From NCBI RefSeq assembly GCF_036242395.1, contig NZ_CP108458.1:5952001-6016000 (forward strand): 64,000 bases of DNA, given 5' to 3'. A program made the translations under genes and the position numbers. Below the pieces are notes generated by a model that was given only the letters and a program-made list of their open reading frames with translations, did no database searches and was not told the origin of the DNA. The DNA is from Kitasatospora sp. NBC_01266. GTDB taxonomy: Bacteria; Actinomycetota; Actinomycetes; Streptomycetales; Streptomycetaceae. Numbering within the stretch: position 1 is the stretch's first letter; the number at the start of each line of letters is the position of its first letter. This document shows, piece after piece, positions 33,781 through 42,395 of this stretch.

Positions 33781-34983
33781 ATGTCCATGGACACGCCGGG
33801 GTCGCAGTCCTCGCTGCACCGCGCCAACCTCGAACGGGTGCTGCGCGCCGTGCGGATGGCGGGCTCGCTCACCCAGGCCGAGATCGCCCGGGCCACCGGG
33901 CTGTCGGCGGCGACGGTGTCCAACATCGTCCGGGAGCTCAAGGAGGGCGGCACCGTGGTGGTCGCCGACACCTCCTCCGGGGGCCGCCGGGCCCGCAGTG
34001 TCTCGCTCAGCGGGGATGCCGGGATCGTGGTCGGCGTCGACTTCGGCCACTCGCACCTGAGGGTGGCGGTCGGCAACCTGGCGCACCGGGTGCTCGCCGA
34101 GGAGAGCGAGCCGATGAACGTGGACGTCTCCGCCGAGCAGGGCTTCGCGCGGGCCGAGGCGCTGGTCGCGCGGCTGCTGGTGCAGGCCGGCTTCCGGGCC
34201 GACAAGGTGATCGGGGTGGGCCTGGGCGTGCCGGGGCCGATCGACGTGGAGACCGGGGCGCTCGGCTCCACCGCGATCCTGCCCGGCTGGACCGGCATCG
34301 CACCCGGCCGTGAGTTGGCCCAGCGGCTGGGCATGGCGGTGTACGTCGACAACGACGCCAACCTGGGCGCGCTGGGCGAGCTGGTCTGGGGCGCGGGGCG
34401 CGGGCTGGGCGACCTGGCGTACATCAAGGTGGCCAGCGGGGTGGGCGCCGGGCTGGTGATCAACGGTCAGATCTACCGGGGTCCGGGCGGCACCGCCGGG
34501 GAGATCGGGCACATCACGCTGGACGAGTCGGGTCCGGTCTGCCGCTGCGGAAACCGGGGCTGCCTGGAGACCTTCGTCGGCTCCCGCTACCTGCTCAACC
34601 TCTTGAACGCGAGTCACGAGCGCGAGCTGACGCTGTCCGAGGTGGTCCGGCTGGCCCAGCAGGGCGACCTGGGCTGCCGCCGGGTGATCGCGGATGCCGG
34701 CCGGCAGATCGGGACCGGGGTGGCGACCCTGTGCAACCTGCTCAACCCGCGCCGGGTGATCCTCGGTGGCGACCTCGCCGAGGCCGGTGAGCTGGTACTT
34801 TCCCCGATCCGGGACTCGGTGGCGCGGTACGCGATCCCCTCGGCGGCCCGTCAGCTGTCGATCGTCCCGGGCACCCTGGGCGGCCGCGCCGAAGTGCTGG
34901 GCGCGCTGGCCCTGGTGATGAGCGAGATGGGCGAAACCGGCGCAATCGGACACGGCATGGCCGCGGTGGGCGCGCGCGGCTGA
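33781..34983 (+). CDS. ROK family regulator, Rok7B7-like, next to the xylose-type ABC system
   Basis: 400 residues. The N-terminal winged helix (VLRAVRMAGSLTQAEIARAT, LSAATVSNIVRELKEGG) is followed by a ROK domain with GVDFGHSHLRVAVG. The zinc motif CRCGNRGCLETF is intact, as is GGTAGEIGHITLDE. ATG 33781 has AAGGAGGTCATTC upstream, an almost ideal ribosome site. It lies 201 bp before the xylF-type gene on the same strand. In S. coelicolor the global carbon regulator Rok7B7 sits beside xylFGH, so orthology is likely from gene order, but this is inferred. It is expected to control the downstream importer and possibly carbon repression more widely. Confidence 0.9.
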   Translation: MSMDTPGSQSSLHRANLERVLRAVRMAGSLTQAEIARATGLSAATVSNIVRELKEGGTVVVADTSSGGRRARSVSLSGDAGIVVGVDFGHSHLRVAVGNLAHRVLAEESEPMNVDVSAEQGFARAEALVARLLVQAGFRADKVIGVGLGVPGPIDVETGALGSTAILPGWTGIAPGRELAQRLGMAVYVDNDANLGALGELVWGAGRGLGDLAYIKVASGVGAGLVINGQIYRGPGGTAGEIGHITLDESGPVCRCGNRGCLETFVGSRYLLNLLNASHERELTLSEVVRLAQQGDLGCRRVIADAGRQIGTGVATLCNLLNPRRVILGGDLAEAGELVLSPIRDSVARYAIPSAARQLSIVPGTLGGRAEVLGALALVMSEMGETGAIGHGMAAVGARG

Positions 34984-35114
34984 CGGTTCCCCGCCCTCCG
35001 CCCAAGGAGGGAGGAAACGGACATGGTCGGACAGTTTGGTCTCGGCTCAGCCTTCAGGAAGATAACGAAAGGGTTTGGATCGCCGGAGCATTGGCTTTAC
35101 TTGTTGACGACAGC

Positions 35115-35161
35115 GCGAGGTGGCGGGTTGACTCCCTTCCACCTCGCCGCAACGTTGCGGC
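35115..35161. promoter_or_regulatory. Inverted repeat and 16-bp palindrome in the xylF leader
   Basis: A perfect 16-bp palindrome GCCGCAACGTTGCGGC (35146-35161) ends 23 bp before the xylF ATG. Its core CGCAACGTTGCG is the classic LacI-family operator shape. A 9-bp inverted repeat GCGAGGTGG/CCACCTCGC (35115-35123 and 35139-35147) overlaps it by two bases. Confidence 0.6.
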
Positions 35162-35184
35162 TCTGTCAGGGAGGCACCCCCCAC

Positions 35185-36288
35185 ATGAACGCAATGATGC
35201 GTCGCGTCGTCGTCGGTACCGCCGCGGTCTCGATGGCCCTCACCTTGGCCGCCTGTGGCAAGGCCGGTAGCAGCAGCTCCAACTCCGCGAGCTCGGGCGA
35301 CAACAAGACCATCGGCCTGCTCCTGCCGGAGAACTCCTCCTCGATCCGCTACGAGTCCTTCGACAAGCCGCTGATCGAGGCCAAGGTCAAGGACCTGTGC
35401 CCTGACTGCACGGTCAAGTACAACAACGCCAACGGCGACGCGGCGACCCAGAAGCAGCAGTTCGACACCCTGGTCTCGCAGGGTGTGAAGGTGATCCTGC
35501 TGGACGCCGTGGACGCCACCGGCACCGCTTCCTGGGTGACCGACGCGCAGAAGAAGGGCGTCAAGGTCATCGCGTACGACCGCCTGGCCTCCGGTCCGGT
35601 CGCCGCGTACATCTCCTTCGACAACGAGAAGGTCGGCGAGCTGCAGGGCCAGGCCCTGATCGACGCGATCAACGCGAGCGGCGGCAACGCCAAGACCGCC
35701 AACATCGTGATGATCAACGGCAGCGAGACCGACCCGAACGCGGGTCAGTTCAAGGCCGGCGCGCACAAGATCCTGGACAGCGGCGTGGGCAAGGTCGTCT
35801 ACGAGCAGTCCGGTGAGTGGCAGCCCACCATCGCCAGCCAGAAGATCGGCGCCGCGATCACCGCCCTCGGCAAGAACGGCTTCCAGGCCGTCTACTCCGC
35901 CAACGACGGCATGGCCGCCGCCATCATCACCGCGCTGAAGACCGCCGGCATCAACGGCATGCCGGTCGGCGGCCAGGACGCCGCGCCCGACGCGATCCAG
36001 CGGATCCTGACCGGCGACCAGGCCTACACCATCTACAAGGCCTACAAGCCGGAGGCCGAGGGCGCCGCCACCATCGCGGTCGACCTGCTGCACGGTGTGG
36101 ACGTCACCGGCACCGCCACCGCCACGACCAACAGCGGCGGCCAGAGCATCCCCTCGCTGCTGCTCACCCCGGTCGTGGTGACCAAGAAGAACATCGAGCA
36201 GACCGTGATCGCCGACGGCCTCTACAAGGTCTCGGACATCTGCACCGCCCAGTACGCCGACGCCTGCAAGGCCGCGGGCATCCAGTAG
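35185..36288 (+). CDS. xylF: Sugar ABC transporter substrate-binding lipoprotein, XylF-like
   Basis: 367-residue family-2 (ribose/xylose type) binding lipoprotein. The lipobox is MALTLAACGKAG, lipidated near residue 23. The mature domain contains NKTIGLLLPENSSSIRYES, LVSQGVKVILLDAVDATG, KVIAYDRLASGPV and AVYSANDGMAAAIITALK. The Tyr-Asp-Arg segment matches XylF sugar-binding residues. ATG 35185 follows AGGGAGGCACCCCCCAC; the frame open to 35023 is leader. It delivers pentose or hexose to the XylG/XylH proteins encoded next. A hairpin after its stop may make it the most abundant product of the operon. Confidence 0.92.
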   Translation: MNAMMRRVVVGTAAVSMALTLAACGKAGSSSSNSASSGDNKTIGLLLPENSSSIRYESFDKPLIEAKVKDLCPDCTVKYNNANGDAATQKQQFDTLVSQGVKVILLDAVDATGTASWVTDAQKKGVKVIAYDRLASGPVAAYISFDNEKVGELQGQALIDAINASGGNAKTANIVMINGSETDPNAGQFKAGAHKILDSGVGKVVYEQSGEWQPTIASQKIGAAITALGKNGFQAVYSANDGMAAAIITALKTAGINGMPVGGQDAAPDAIQRILTGDQAYTIYKAYKPEAEGAATIAVDLLHGVDVTGTATATTNSGGQSIPSLLLTPVVVTKKNIEQTVIADGLYKVSDICTAQYADACKAAGIQ

Positions 36289-36316
36289 CGGACGCGCCTT
36301 CAGCAGCGACGCAGTC

Positions 36317-36343
36317 GGCCGGGCCTGAGCAGCAGGTCCGGCC
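36317..36343 (+). terminator. Hairpin between xylF and xylG (partial terminator)
   Basis: An 11-bp stem GGCCGGGCCTG/CAGGTCCGGCC with one G-T pair and loop AGCAG, 28 nt after the xylF stop. It probably gives more binding protein than membrane components. Confidence 0.55.
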
Positions 36344-36413
36344 GGCCCGTCGGCACTTCGGCGTGCTGGCCAGCTGAGCCATGTGCGCCCCTTGATCCCC
36401 GAAGGAGCCACCG

Positions 36414-37247
36414 ATGGTTCAGTCAGACATACCCGTCCTCGCCCTGCGCGGCGTCTCCAAGCGGTTCGGTGCCGTCCAGGTGCTCACCGGCGTCGACCTG
36501 GAGGTGTCCGCGGGCCAGGTGGTCGCGCTGGTCGGCGACAACGGCGCCGGCAAGTCCACCCTGGTCAAGACGATCGCCGGGGTGCACCCGATCGACGAGG
36601 GCAGCATCGAGTGGGCCGGCAAGCCGGTCCACCTGACCCGCCCGCAGGACGCCCAGGCGCTGGGCATCGCGACGGTGTACCAGGACCTCGCGCTCTGCGA
36701 CAACCTCGACGTGGTCGCCAACCTCTTCCTCGGCCGCGAGCTGGTCCGTGGCGGCCGGCTGGACGAGGTGGCGATGGAGAAGCGTGCCAAGGAGCTGCTG
36801 GACACCCTCTCGATCCGGATCCCCAGCGTGCGGATCCCGGTGGCCGCGCTCTCCGGCGGTCAGCGCCAGGTGGTCGCGATCGCCCGCGCGCTGATCGGCG
36901 ACCCGAAGATCGTGATCCTGGACGAGCCGACCGCCGCGCTCGGCGTCGAGCAGACCGCCCAGGTGCTCGACCTGGTCGAGCGGCTGCGCGACCGGGGCCT
37001 GGGCGTGATCCTGATCAGCCACAACATGGCCGACGTGCGCGCGGTGGCCGACCAGGTCGCGGTGCTGCGGCTGGGCCGCAACAACGGCGTCTTCCCGGTC
37101 GCCACCACCAGCCACGAAACGATCATCTCGGCCATCACCGGTGCCACCGACAACGCGGTGACCCGTCGTCAGGCCCGCGTCGCGGACGCGACCGACAAGG
37201 CGAGCGCGGACGCGACCGTCACGGCGAGCGCGGAGATGACCAAGTGA
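36414..37247 (+). CDS. xylG: Sugar ABC transporter ATP-binding protein, single-domain XylG-like
   Basis: 277 residues with one complete ATPase domain. It has Walker A GDNGAGKST (about residue 43), the Q-loop in TVYQDLALCDNLDV, signature LSGGQRQVV, Walker B KIVILDEPTAALG and the switch histidine in ISHNMADV. Classic XylG/RbsA proteins have two fused ATPase domains; this one has a single domain plus a Thr/Ala tail and probably works as a homodimer. ATG 36414 follows CGAAGGAGCCACCG. Its stop overlaps the permease start. Confidence 0.93.
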   Translation: MVQSDIPVLALRGVSKRFGAVQVLTGVDLEVSAGQVVALVGDNGAGKSTLVKTIAGVHPIDEGSIEWAGKPVHLTRPQDAQALGIATVYQDLALCDNLDVVANLFLGRELVRGGRLDEVAMEKRAKELLDTLSIRIPSVRIPVAALSGGQRQVVAIARALIGDPKIVILDEPTAALGVEQTAQVLDLVERLRDRGLGVILISHNMADVRAVADQVAVLRLGRNNGVFPVATTSHETIISAITGATDNAVTRRQARVADATDKASADATVTASAEMTK

Positions 37248-38539
37248 GCAAGCACGCCACCCCCGAGAAGGCTTCCACCGTGACCCAGACCACTGACAAC
37301 GCGGCAGGTGCGGCGCCCGCCCCCGCCGTGGACCCCCGACTGCTGGTGCGCGAGCAGGGGATCGCCGGCTACGTCGAGGAGTTCAAGCGCAAGGTGCGCT
37401 CGGGCGACCTCGGTTCGATACCGGTGGTGCTCGGCCTGATCCTGATCGCCGGCATCTTCCAGGCGATCACCGGCAATTTCCTCACCGCCGGCAACCTCTC
37501 CAACATCACCCTCTACATCGCGGGCCCCGGCCTGATCTCGGTCGGCATCGTCTTCGTGCTGCTGCTCGGCGAGATCGACCTCTCGCTCGGCTCGGTGGCC
37601 GGCGTCTCCGCCGCGGTCTCCGCCGTGCTCTCCATCCAGCACGGCGTCAACGAGTACCTGGCGGCGATCCTCGCCGTGGTGGCCGCGCTGGCCATCGGCG
37701 CGCTGCACGGCTTCTTCTTCGCCAAGATCGGCGTGCCCGCCTTCGTCGTGACGCTGGCCGGCCTGCTCGCCTGGAGCGGCCTGCAGGGCTACGTGATGGG
37801 CAACACCGGGACGCTCAACAACATCCCGAACGGCTTCATCGCCAACCTGGACAACTACTTCTTCAGCGACGTCGCCGCCGCCTACGGCCTGGCCGCGGTC
37901 GGCGTGGCCGGCTACCTGGTCGCCGCGTTGCTGGGCGCCAAGAGCCGCCGCGAGGCCGGCCTGCCGGCCAGGCCGGTCAGCGAGATCGGGCTGCGCGCCG
38001 CGGTGCTCGCGGTGCTGGCCTTCGCCGCCGCCTACATGCTCAACCAGGACCGCGGCCTGCCGCTGGCGCTGGTGGTCTTCCTCGGTGTGGTCGTCATCAC
38101 CGACTTCGTGCTGCGCCGCACCGCCTACGGCCGCAAGGTCTTCGCGGTCGGCGGCGGCGTGGAGGCGGCCCGCCGGGCCGGTATCAACGTGGCCCGGGTG
38201 CGGATCTCGGTCTTCATGATCTCGGCGGGTCTGGCGGCGGTCGGCGGTCTGTTCATCGCCTCGCAGGCCGGCTTCGCGGACAAGCAGCTGGGCAGCGGCA
38301 ACGTGCTGATGAACTCGATCGCGGCGGCCGTGATCGGCGGCACCAGCCTGTTCGGCGGCCGGGGCAAGACCTGGTCGGCGCTGCTGGGCATGCTGGTGAT
38401 CCAGTCCATCGTCACCGGCCTGGACCTGCAGGGCATCAGCCAGTCCATCCAGTACATGATCACCGGTGCGGTGCTGCTGGCCGCGGTGGTGCTGGACTCG
38501 GTCTCCCGCCGGACCCAGAAGTCCGCCGGCCGCGGCTGA
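37244..38539 (+). CDS. xylH: Sugar ABC transporter permease, XylH-like
   Basis: 431-residue permease with about ten membrane helices. A 60-residue cytosolic N-terminus precedes IPVVLGLILIAGIFQAITG. The family motifs GEIDLSLGSVAGVSA and VFAVGGGVEAARRAGINVAR are present, as is AAAVIGGTSLFGGRGKTW near the end. A non-conserved insert around LLGAKSRREAGLPARP is typical of the long XylH form. GTG 37244 overlaps the xylG stop (GTGA). Confidence 0.92.
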   Translation: MSKHATPEKASTVTQTTDNAAGAAPAPAVDPRLLVREQGIAGYVEEFKRKVRSGDLGSIPVVLGLILIAGIFQAITGNFLTAGNLSNITLYIAGPGLISVGIVFVLLLGEIDLSLGSVAGVSAAVSAVLSIQHGVNEYLAAILAVVAALAIGALHGFFFAKIGVPAFVVTLAGLLAWSGLQGYVMGNTGTLNNIPNGFIANLDNYFFSDVAAAYGLAAVGVAGYLVAALLGAKSRREAGLPARPVSEIGLRAAVLAVLAFAAAYMLNQDRGLPLALVVFLGVVVITDFVLRRTAYGRKVFAVGGGVEAARRAGINVARVRISVFMISAGLAAVGGLFIASQAGFADKQLGSGNVLMNSIAAAVIGGTSLFGGRGKTWSALLGMLVIQSIVTGLDLQGISQSIQYMITGAVLLAAVVLDSVSRRTQKSAGRG

Positions 38540-38561
38540 CCCACCACCCGCACAGTTGTCA

Positions 38562-38601
38562 GGCCCGGGACACGCCCGCAGCAAGGGGCGTGTCCCGGGC
38601 C
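38562..38601 (+). terminator. Terminator of the xylFGH operon
   Basis: A perfect 16-bp stem GGCCCGGGACACGCCC with an 8-nt loop, 22 nt after the xylH stop. Confidence 0.85.
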
Positions 38602-38729
38602 TTCGCATGGCTGGTGGGAGCGGTGAAGGCGCCCCGCGCCGCAAACCGTCCGACGGGCGGACATTAGACTCGACCAGCTGGGTAGTCCAACAGCCTGCCC
38701 GCGACACGTATCCGATAGAGGAGGAACGG

Positions 38730-40661
38730 GTGCCCCTGCTGACCCGCATTCGGGGACCGCGCGATCTCGACCGGCTCACTCCGGGGCAGCTGGCTGCCCT
38801 CGCCGAGGAGATCCGGGGCTTCCTGATCGAGGAGGTCGCCAAGACCGGCGGACACCTGGGCCCGAACCTCGGTGTGGTGGAGCTGACCATCGCGCTGCAC
38901 CGGGTCTTCGACTCCCCGCGCGAGCGGATCCTCTTCGACACCGGGCACCAGTCCTACGTGCACAAGCTGCTGACCGGCCGCCAGGACTTCAGCCGGCTGA
39001 AGATGAAGGGCGGCCTGTCCGGCTACCCGTCCCGGGCCGAGTCCGAGCACGACGTGATCGAGAACTCGCACGCCTCCACCGTGCTCGGCTACGCCGACGG
39101 CATCGCCAAGGCCAACCAGCTGCGCGGCCTGACGGACTGCCCGGTGGTCGCGGTCACCGGCGACGGCGCGCTCACCGGCGGGATGGCCTGGGAGGCGCTG
39201 AACAACATCGCCGACGGCAGGGACCGCCCGGTGGTGATCGTGGTCAACGACAACGAGCGCTCCTACTCGCCGACCATCGGCGGCCTGGCCAACCACCTCT
39301 CCACGCTGCGCACCACCCAGGGCTACGAGCGCTTCCTCACCTGGGGCCGCGACACCCTGCAGCGCACCCCCGTGGTCGGCCAGCCGCTGGCCGGCGCGCT
39401 GCACGGCGCCAAGAAGGGCCTGAAGGACTTCATCGCGCCGCAGGGCATGTTCGAGGACCTGGGCCTGAAGTACCTCGGCCCGATCGACGGCCACGACATC
39501 ACCGCCGTGGAGTCCGCGCTGCGCAAGGCGCGCGGTTTCGGCGGCCCGGTGATCGTGCACGTCATCACCGAGAAGGGCCGCGGCTACCACGCCGCGCTGC
39601 AGAACGAGGAGGACCGCTTCCACGCGGTCGGCGTCATCCACCCGGACACCGGTCTGCCGGTGAAGTCCTCGGGCAAGGACTGGACCTCGGTCTTCAGCGA
39701 GGAGATGGTCGAACTCGGCCGCGAGCGCGAGGACATCGTGGCGATCACCGCCGCGATGCTGCACCCGGTGGGCCTGGCCGACTTCGCCAAGGCCTTCCCG
39801 GCGCGCACCTTCGACGTCGGCATCGCCGAGCAGCACGCGGCCGTCTCGGCGGCGGGCCTGGCCACCGCCGGTCTGCACCCGGTGGTCGCGGTCTACGCGA
39901 CCTTCCTGAACCGGGCCTTCGACCAGGTGCTGATGGACGTGGCGCTGCACCGGCTCGGCGTCACCTTCGTGCTGGACCGGGCCGGGGTCACCGGCACTGA
40001 CGGCGCCTCGCACAACGGCATGTGGGACATGTCGATCCTCCAGGTGGTCCCCGGCCTGCGGCTGGCCGCGCCGCGCGACGCCGACCAGGTGCGCGCCCTG
40101 CTGCGCGAGGCGGTCCAGGTCGAGGACGCGCCGACGGTGGTGCGCTACTCCAAGGGCGCGGTCGGCCCGGCAGTCGCCTCGCTCGGCCGGATCGGCGGGA
40201 TGGACGTGCTGCACGGCGACGTCGAGCCGCTGGCCCCGGAGCGTGCCGCCGAGGGCGAGCGGCGGGCGGACGTGCTGATCGTCTCGGTCGGCGCGCTGGC
40301 CCCGCTCTGCCTGGAGCTGGCCGCGCTGCTGGACGCCCAGGGGATCACCGCCACCGTGGTCGACCCGCGCTGGGTCAAGCCGGTGGACGCCGCGCTGCCG
40401 GGGCTGGCCGCCGAGCACCGGGTGGTGGTCACGGTCGAGGACAACGGGCGGGTCGGCGGGGTCGGCTCGGCGATCGCCCAGGCGCTGCGGGACGCGGAGC
40501 TGGACCTGCCGCTGCGCGACTTCGGCATCCCCCAGGAGTTCCTGGACCACGCCAAGCGCGAGGAGATCCTGGCCGAGATCGGGCTCACCGCGCCCGACAT
40601 CGCCCGCCAGGTCACGGCGCTGGTCTCGCGGCTCGACCAGTCCGCAGCGGTCGAGGCCTGA
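38730..40661 (+). CDS. dxs: 1-deoxy-D-xylulose-5-phosphate synthase
   Basis: 643-residue thiamine-diphosphate enzyme. It condenses pyruvate and glyceraldehyde 3-phosphate, the first step of the MEP isoprenoid pathway. It has TGHQSYVHKLLTGR, the ThDP motif GDGALTGGMAWEALNN, and NDNERSYSPTIGGLA. The transketolase-like domain contains FDVGIAEQHAAVSAAGLA with the catalytic Glu. DRAGVTGTDGASHNGMWD and the C-terminal domain are present, so the length is normal. GTG 38730 follows GAGGAGGAACGG. The gene has its own promoter region after the xylFGH terminator. Confidence 0.97.
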   Translation: MPLLTRIRGPRDLDRLTPGQLAALAEEIRGFLIEEVAKTGGHLGPNLGVVELTIALHRVFDSPRERILFDTGHQSYVHKLLTGRQDFSRLKMKGGLSGYPSRAESEHDVIENSHASTVLGYADGIAKANQLRGLTDCPVVAVTGDGALTGGMAWEALNNIADGRDRPVVIVVNDNERSYSPTIGGLANHLSTLRTTQGYERFLTWGRDTLQRTPVVGQPLAGALHGAKKGLKDFIAPQGMFEDLGLKYLGPIDGHDITAVESALRKARGFGGPVIVHVITEKGRGYHAALQNEEDRFHAVGVIHPDTGLPVKSSGKDWTSVFSEEMVELGREREDIVAITAAMLHPVGLADFAKAFPARTFDVGIAEQHAAVSAAGLATAGLHPVVAVYATFLNRAFDQVLMDVALHRLGVTFVLDRAGVTGTDGASHNGMWDMSILQVVPGLRLAAPRDADQVRALLREAVQVEDAPTVVRYSKGAVGPAVASLGRIGGMDVLHGDVEPLAPERAAEGERRADVLIVSVGALAPLCLELAALLDAQGITATVVDPRWVKPVDAALPGLAAEHRVVVTVEDNGRVGGVGSAIAQALRDAELDLPLRDFGIPQEFLDHAKREEILAEIGLTAPDIARQVTALVSRLDQSAAVEA

Positions 40662-40724
40662 CCGGGGTCGATCGCGCTCGAGCGATCGTCCAGCGATCTT
40701 CCAGTAAACCTAGTGACAATATGA

Positions 40725-40740
40725 CATTCATATCTGAATG
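40725..40740. promoter_or_regulatory. AT-rich dyad CATTCA-N4-TGAATG upstream of the membrane glycosyltransferase
   Basis: A perfect 6-bp inverted repeat in an island of low GC (about 40700-40740). It sits about 35-50 bp before the -10 box at 40775, an operator-like position. Confidence 0.5.
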
Positions 40741-40774
40741 CGGGACCGGCGGCGCTTCCGCCGGTCCCGCCCGG

Positions 40775-40780
40775 TAGGTT
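40775..40780 (+). promoter_or_regulatory. -10 box of a probable leaderless promoter
   Basis: TAGGTT lies 7 nt before the GTG at 40788, with no ribosome site between them. Confidence 0.4.
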
Positions 40781-40787
40781 GTCCCTC

Positions 40788-42311
40788 GTGCCTGCCGAGA
40801 CCTCGACCCTCACGCGCCCTGCCGAACTCGCCTCGCGAGTGCGCGAGCGCGTCCGCACGGGGTACTGGACCCAGCTGGTCCCGGTGCTGGCCGTGCTGGC
40901 GACACTGACCCACATCCCGTCCTTCCTGCGGCCGGTCTGGAGCCCCGACGAGGGCTACCTGGCCACCCAGGCCCGGATGCTGGCCGACGGCGGCGTGCTC
41001 TACGACACCGTGGTGGACCGCAAGCCACCGCTGCTGCCCTGGCTCTACGAGGCCTGCTTCTCGGTCTTCGGCTCGCTCTCGCTCTGGCCGCTGCGCACCC
41101 TGGCGATCGTGGCGCACCTGGTCACCGCCGTGCTGCTGGCCTCGCTCGCGCGCGGCCGCTGGGGCAACCGGGCGGGCGCCGCGGCCGGTGTGCTCTACCT
41201 GATGCTCTCCATCGGCCTCTCGCCGGAGGACACCCAGGCGGCGACCTTCGAGGTCTTCATGCTGCCCGCGATGGTGGCCGCCTTCCGCTACGCCGAGCGG
41301 CGGCGCTGGCTGGCCGCCGGCATCGCGGTGGCGGTCTGCTCGCTGACCAAGCAGACCGGCGGCGCCGTGCTGCTGCCGGTGCTCTGGATGCTCTTCCAGG
41401 ACGCCCGGCTGCGCGCCGTGCCGTGGAAGAGCGCGCTGCTCAAGGTCGGCTTCGGCTTCGCGCTGCCGATAACCCTGGTCGCGGTGATCCTGACCAAGCC
41501 CAAGGGCTTCCTGTTCTGGGTGGTGACCGGCAGCGGCGACTACGCCTCGCTGAACGGCGACTGGCTGCAGATGTTCGGCCGGGCGCTGGGCAACTCGGCG
41601 ATCCTGCTGGCGGCCGGGCTGGGCTTCCTCTTCCCGCTCGGCCACCGGGTGTGGATCCGCTACCGGACCGGGCGCCCGCTGCCGACCCGGGGCGAGTCCC
41701 ACGGCGCGCCCAGCGACCTGTGGGTCTGGCTCTTCTCCTCGGTGGTCGCGGTGACCACCGGCTTCCACTTCTTCGGCCACTACTACCTGCAGCTGATGCC
41801 GCCGCTGGTGCTGCTCGGGGTCGGCGCGGTCTCGGTCTCGGCGCTGCGCTGGAAGCCGGTGCTGGTCTACAGCTCGGTGGCCTGCACGGTGTTCTGGGCG
41901 CTCGCGGTGGCCTGGCCGGGCGAGCAGATGAGCCAGAACAACCAGGTGGCCACCGCGGTCGCCGAGCGCAGCACGCCCAAGGACACGGTGCTGGTCTGGG
42001 GCATGCACCCCGAGCTGTACTGGCTCTCCGACCGCAAGCCGGCCACCCGCTACCTGACCGCGGGGTTCCTGACCAACTTCAGCGGCGGCAAGGGCAGCGC
42101 GGACGTCGGTGAGCAGTACAGCGTGCCGGACGCCTGGCAGACCTTCGACAAGGAGCTGAGCACCAACGGCCTGCCCGCCGTCGTGGTGGACGACTCCGGC
42201 AGCGCGCCCTACCAGCCGTCCCAGGTGCCCGCGATCGAGAACCTGCTGGACACCCACTACCAGGTGGTCGGCGCCTACGGCGACGCGATGGTCTACCGCC
42301 TCAAGAACTGA
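40788..42311 (+). CDS. GT-C type integral membrane glycosyltransferase (ArnT/PMT-like)
   Basis: 507 residues with about ten or more membrane helices. The first extracytoplasmic loop has the GT-C acidic pair in RPVWSPDEGYLATQARML, with DRKPPLLPWLYEACF after it, as in ArnT/PMT-type transferases that use polyprenyl-phosphate sugars. The C-terminal extracytoplasmic domain includes LVWGMHPELYWLSDRKPATR. It would transfer a sugar to protein or wall glycan outside the membrane; donor and acceptor are unknown. GTG 40788 is preferred to TTG 40779 because a leaderless-type -10 box precedes it. Monocistronic. Confidence 0.85.
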   Translation: MPAETSTLTRPAELASRVRERVRTGYWTQLVPVLAVLATLTHIPSFLRPVWSPDEGYLATQARMLADGGVLYDTVVDRKPPLLPWLYEACFSVFGSLSLWPLRTLAIVAHLVTAVLLASLARGRWGNRAGAAAGVLYLMLSIGLSPEDTQAATFEVFMLPAMVAAFRYAERRRWLAAGIAVAVCSLTKQTGGAVLLPVLWMLFQDARLRAVPWKSALLKVGFGFALPITLVAVILTKPKGFLFWVVTGSGDYASLNGDWLQMFGRALGNSAILLAAGLGFLFPLGHRVWIRYRTGRPLPTRGESHGAPSDLWVWLFSSVVAVTTGFHFFGHYYLQLMPPLVLLGVGAVSVSALRWKPVLVYSSVACTVFWALAVAWPGEQMSQNNQVATAVAERSTPKDTVLVWGMHPELYWLSDRKPATRYLTAGFLTNFSGGKGSADVGEQYSVPDAWQTFDKELSTNGLPAVVVDDSGSAPYQPSQVPAIENLLDTHYQVVGAYGDAMVYRLKN

Positions 42312-42354
42312 CCGGAACTGACCCGCCCGCAGAAGTGACCCGCCCGCAGAGTGG

Positions 42355-42381
42355 GCCGCCGACTCCAGCGGAGTCGGCGGC
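42355..42381. terminator. Bidirectional terminator
   Basis: A 12-bp stem GCCGCCGACTCC with loop AGC between the converging glycosyltransferase and SPW genes. A tandem TGACCCGCCCGCAGA repeat (about 42320-42350) precedes it. Confidence 0.8.
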
Positions 42382-42395
42382 TGCGGATATGACGG

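Noticed and set aside
36383..37243. Upstream extension of the xylH frame
   Set aside because: It runs through xylG in another frame. The GTG at 37244 overlaps the xylG stop in the usual coupled way.
42320..42350. Tandem TGACCCGCCCGCAGA repeat as a regulatory array
   Set aside because: Only two copies, lying after a stop codon and right before a terminator; more likely a small slippage duplication.
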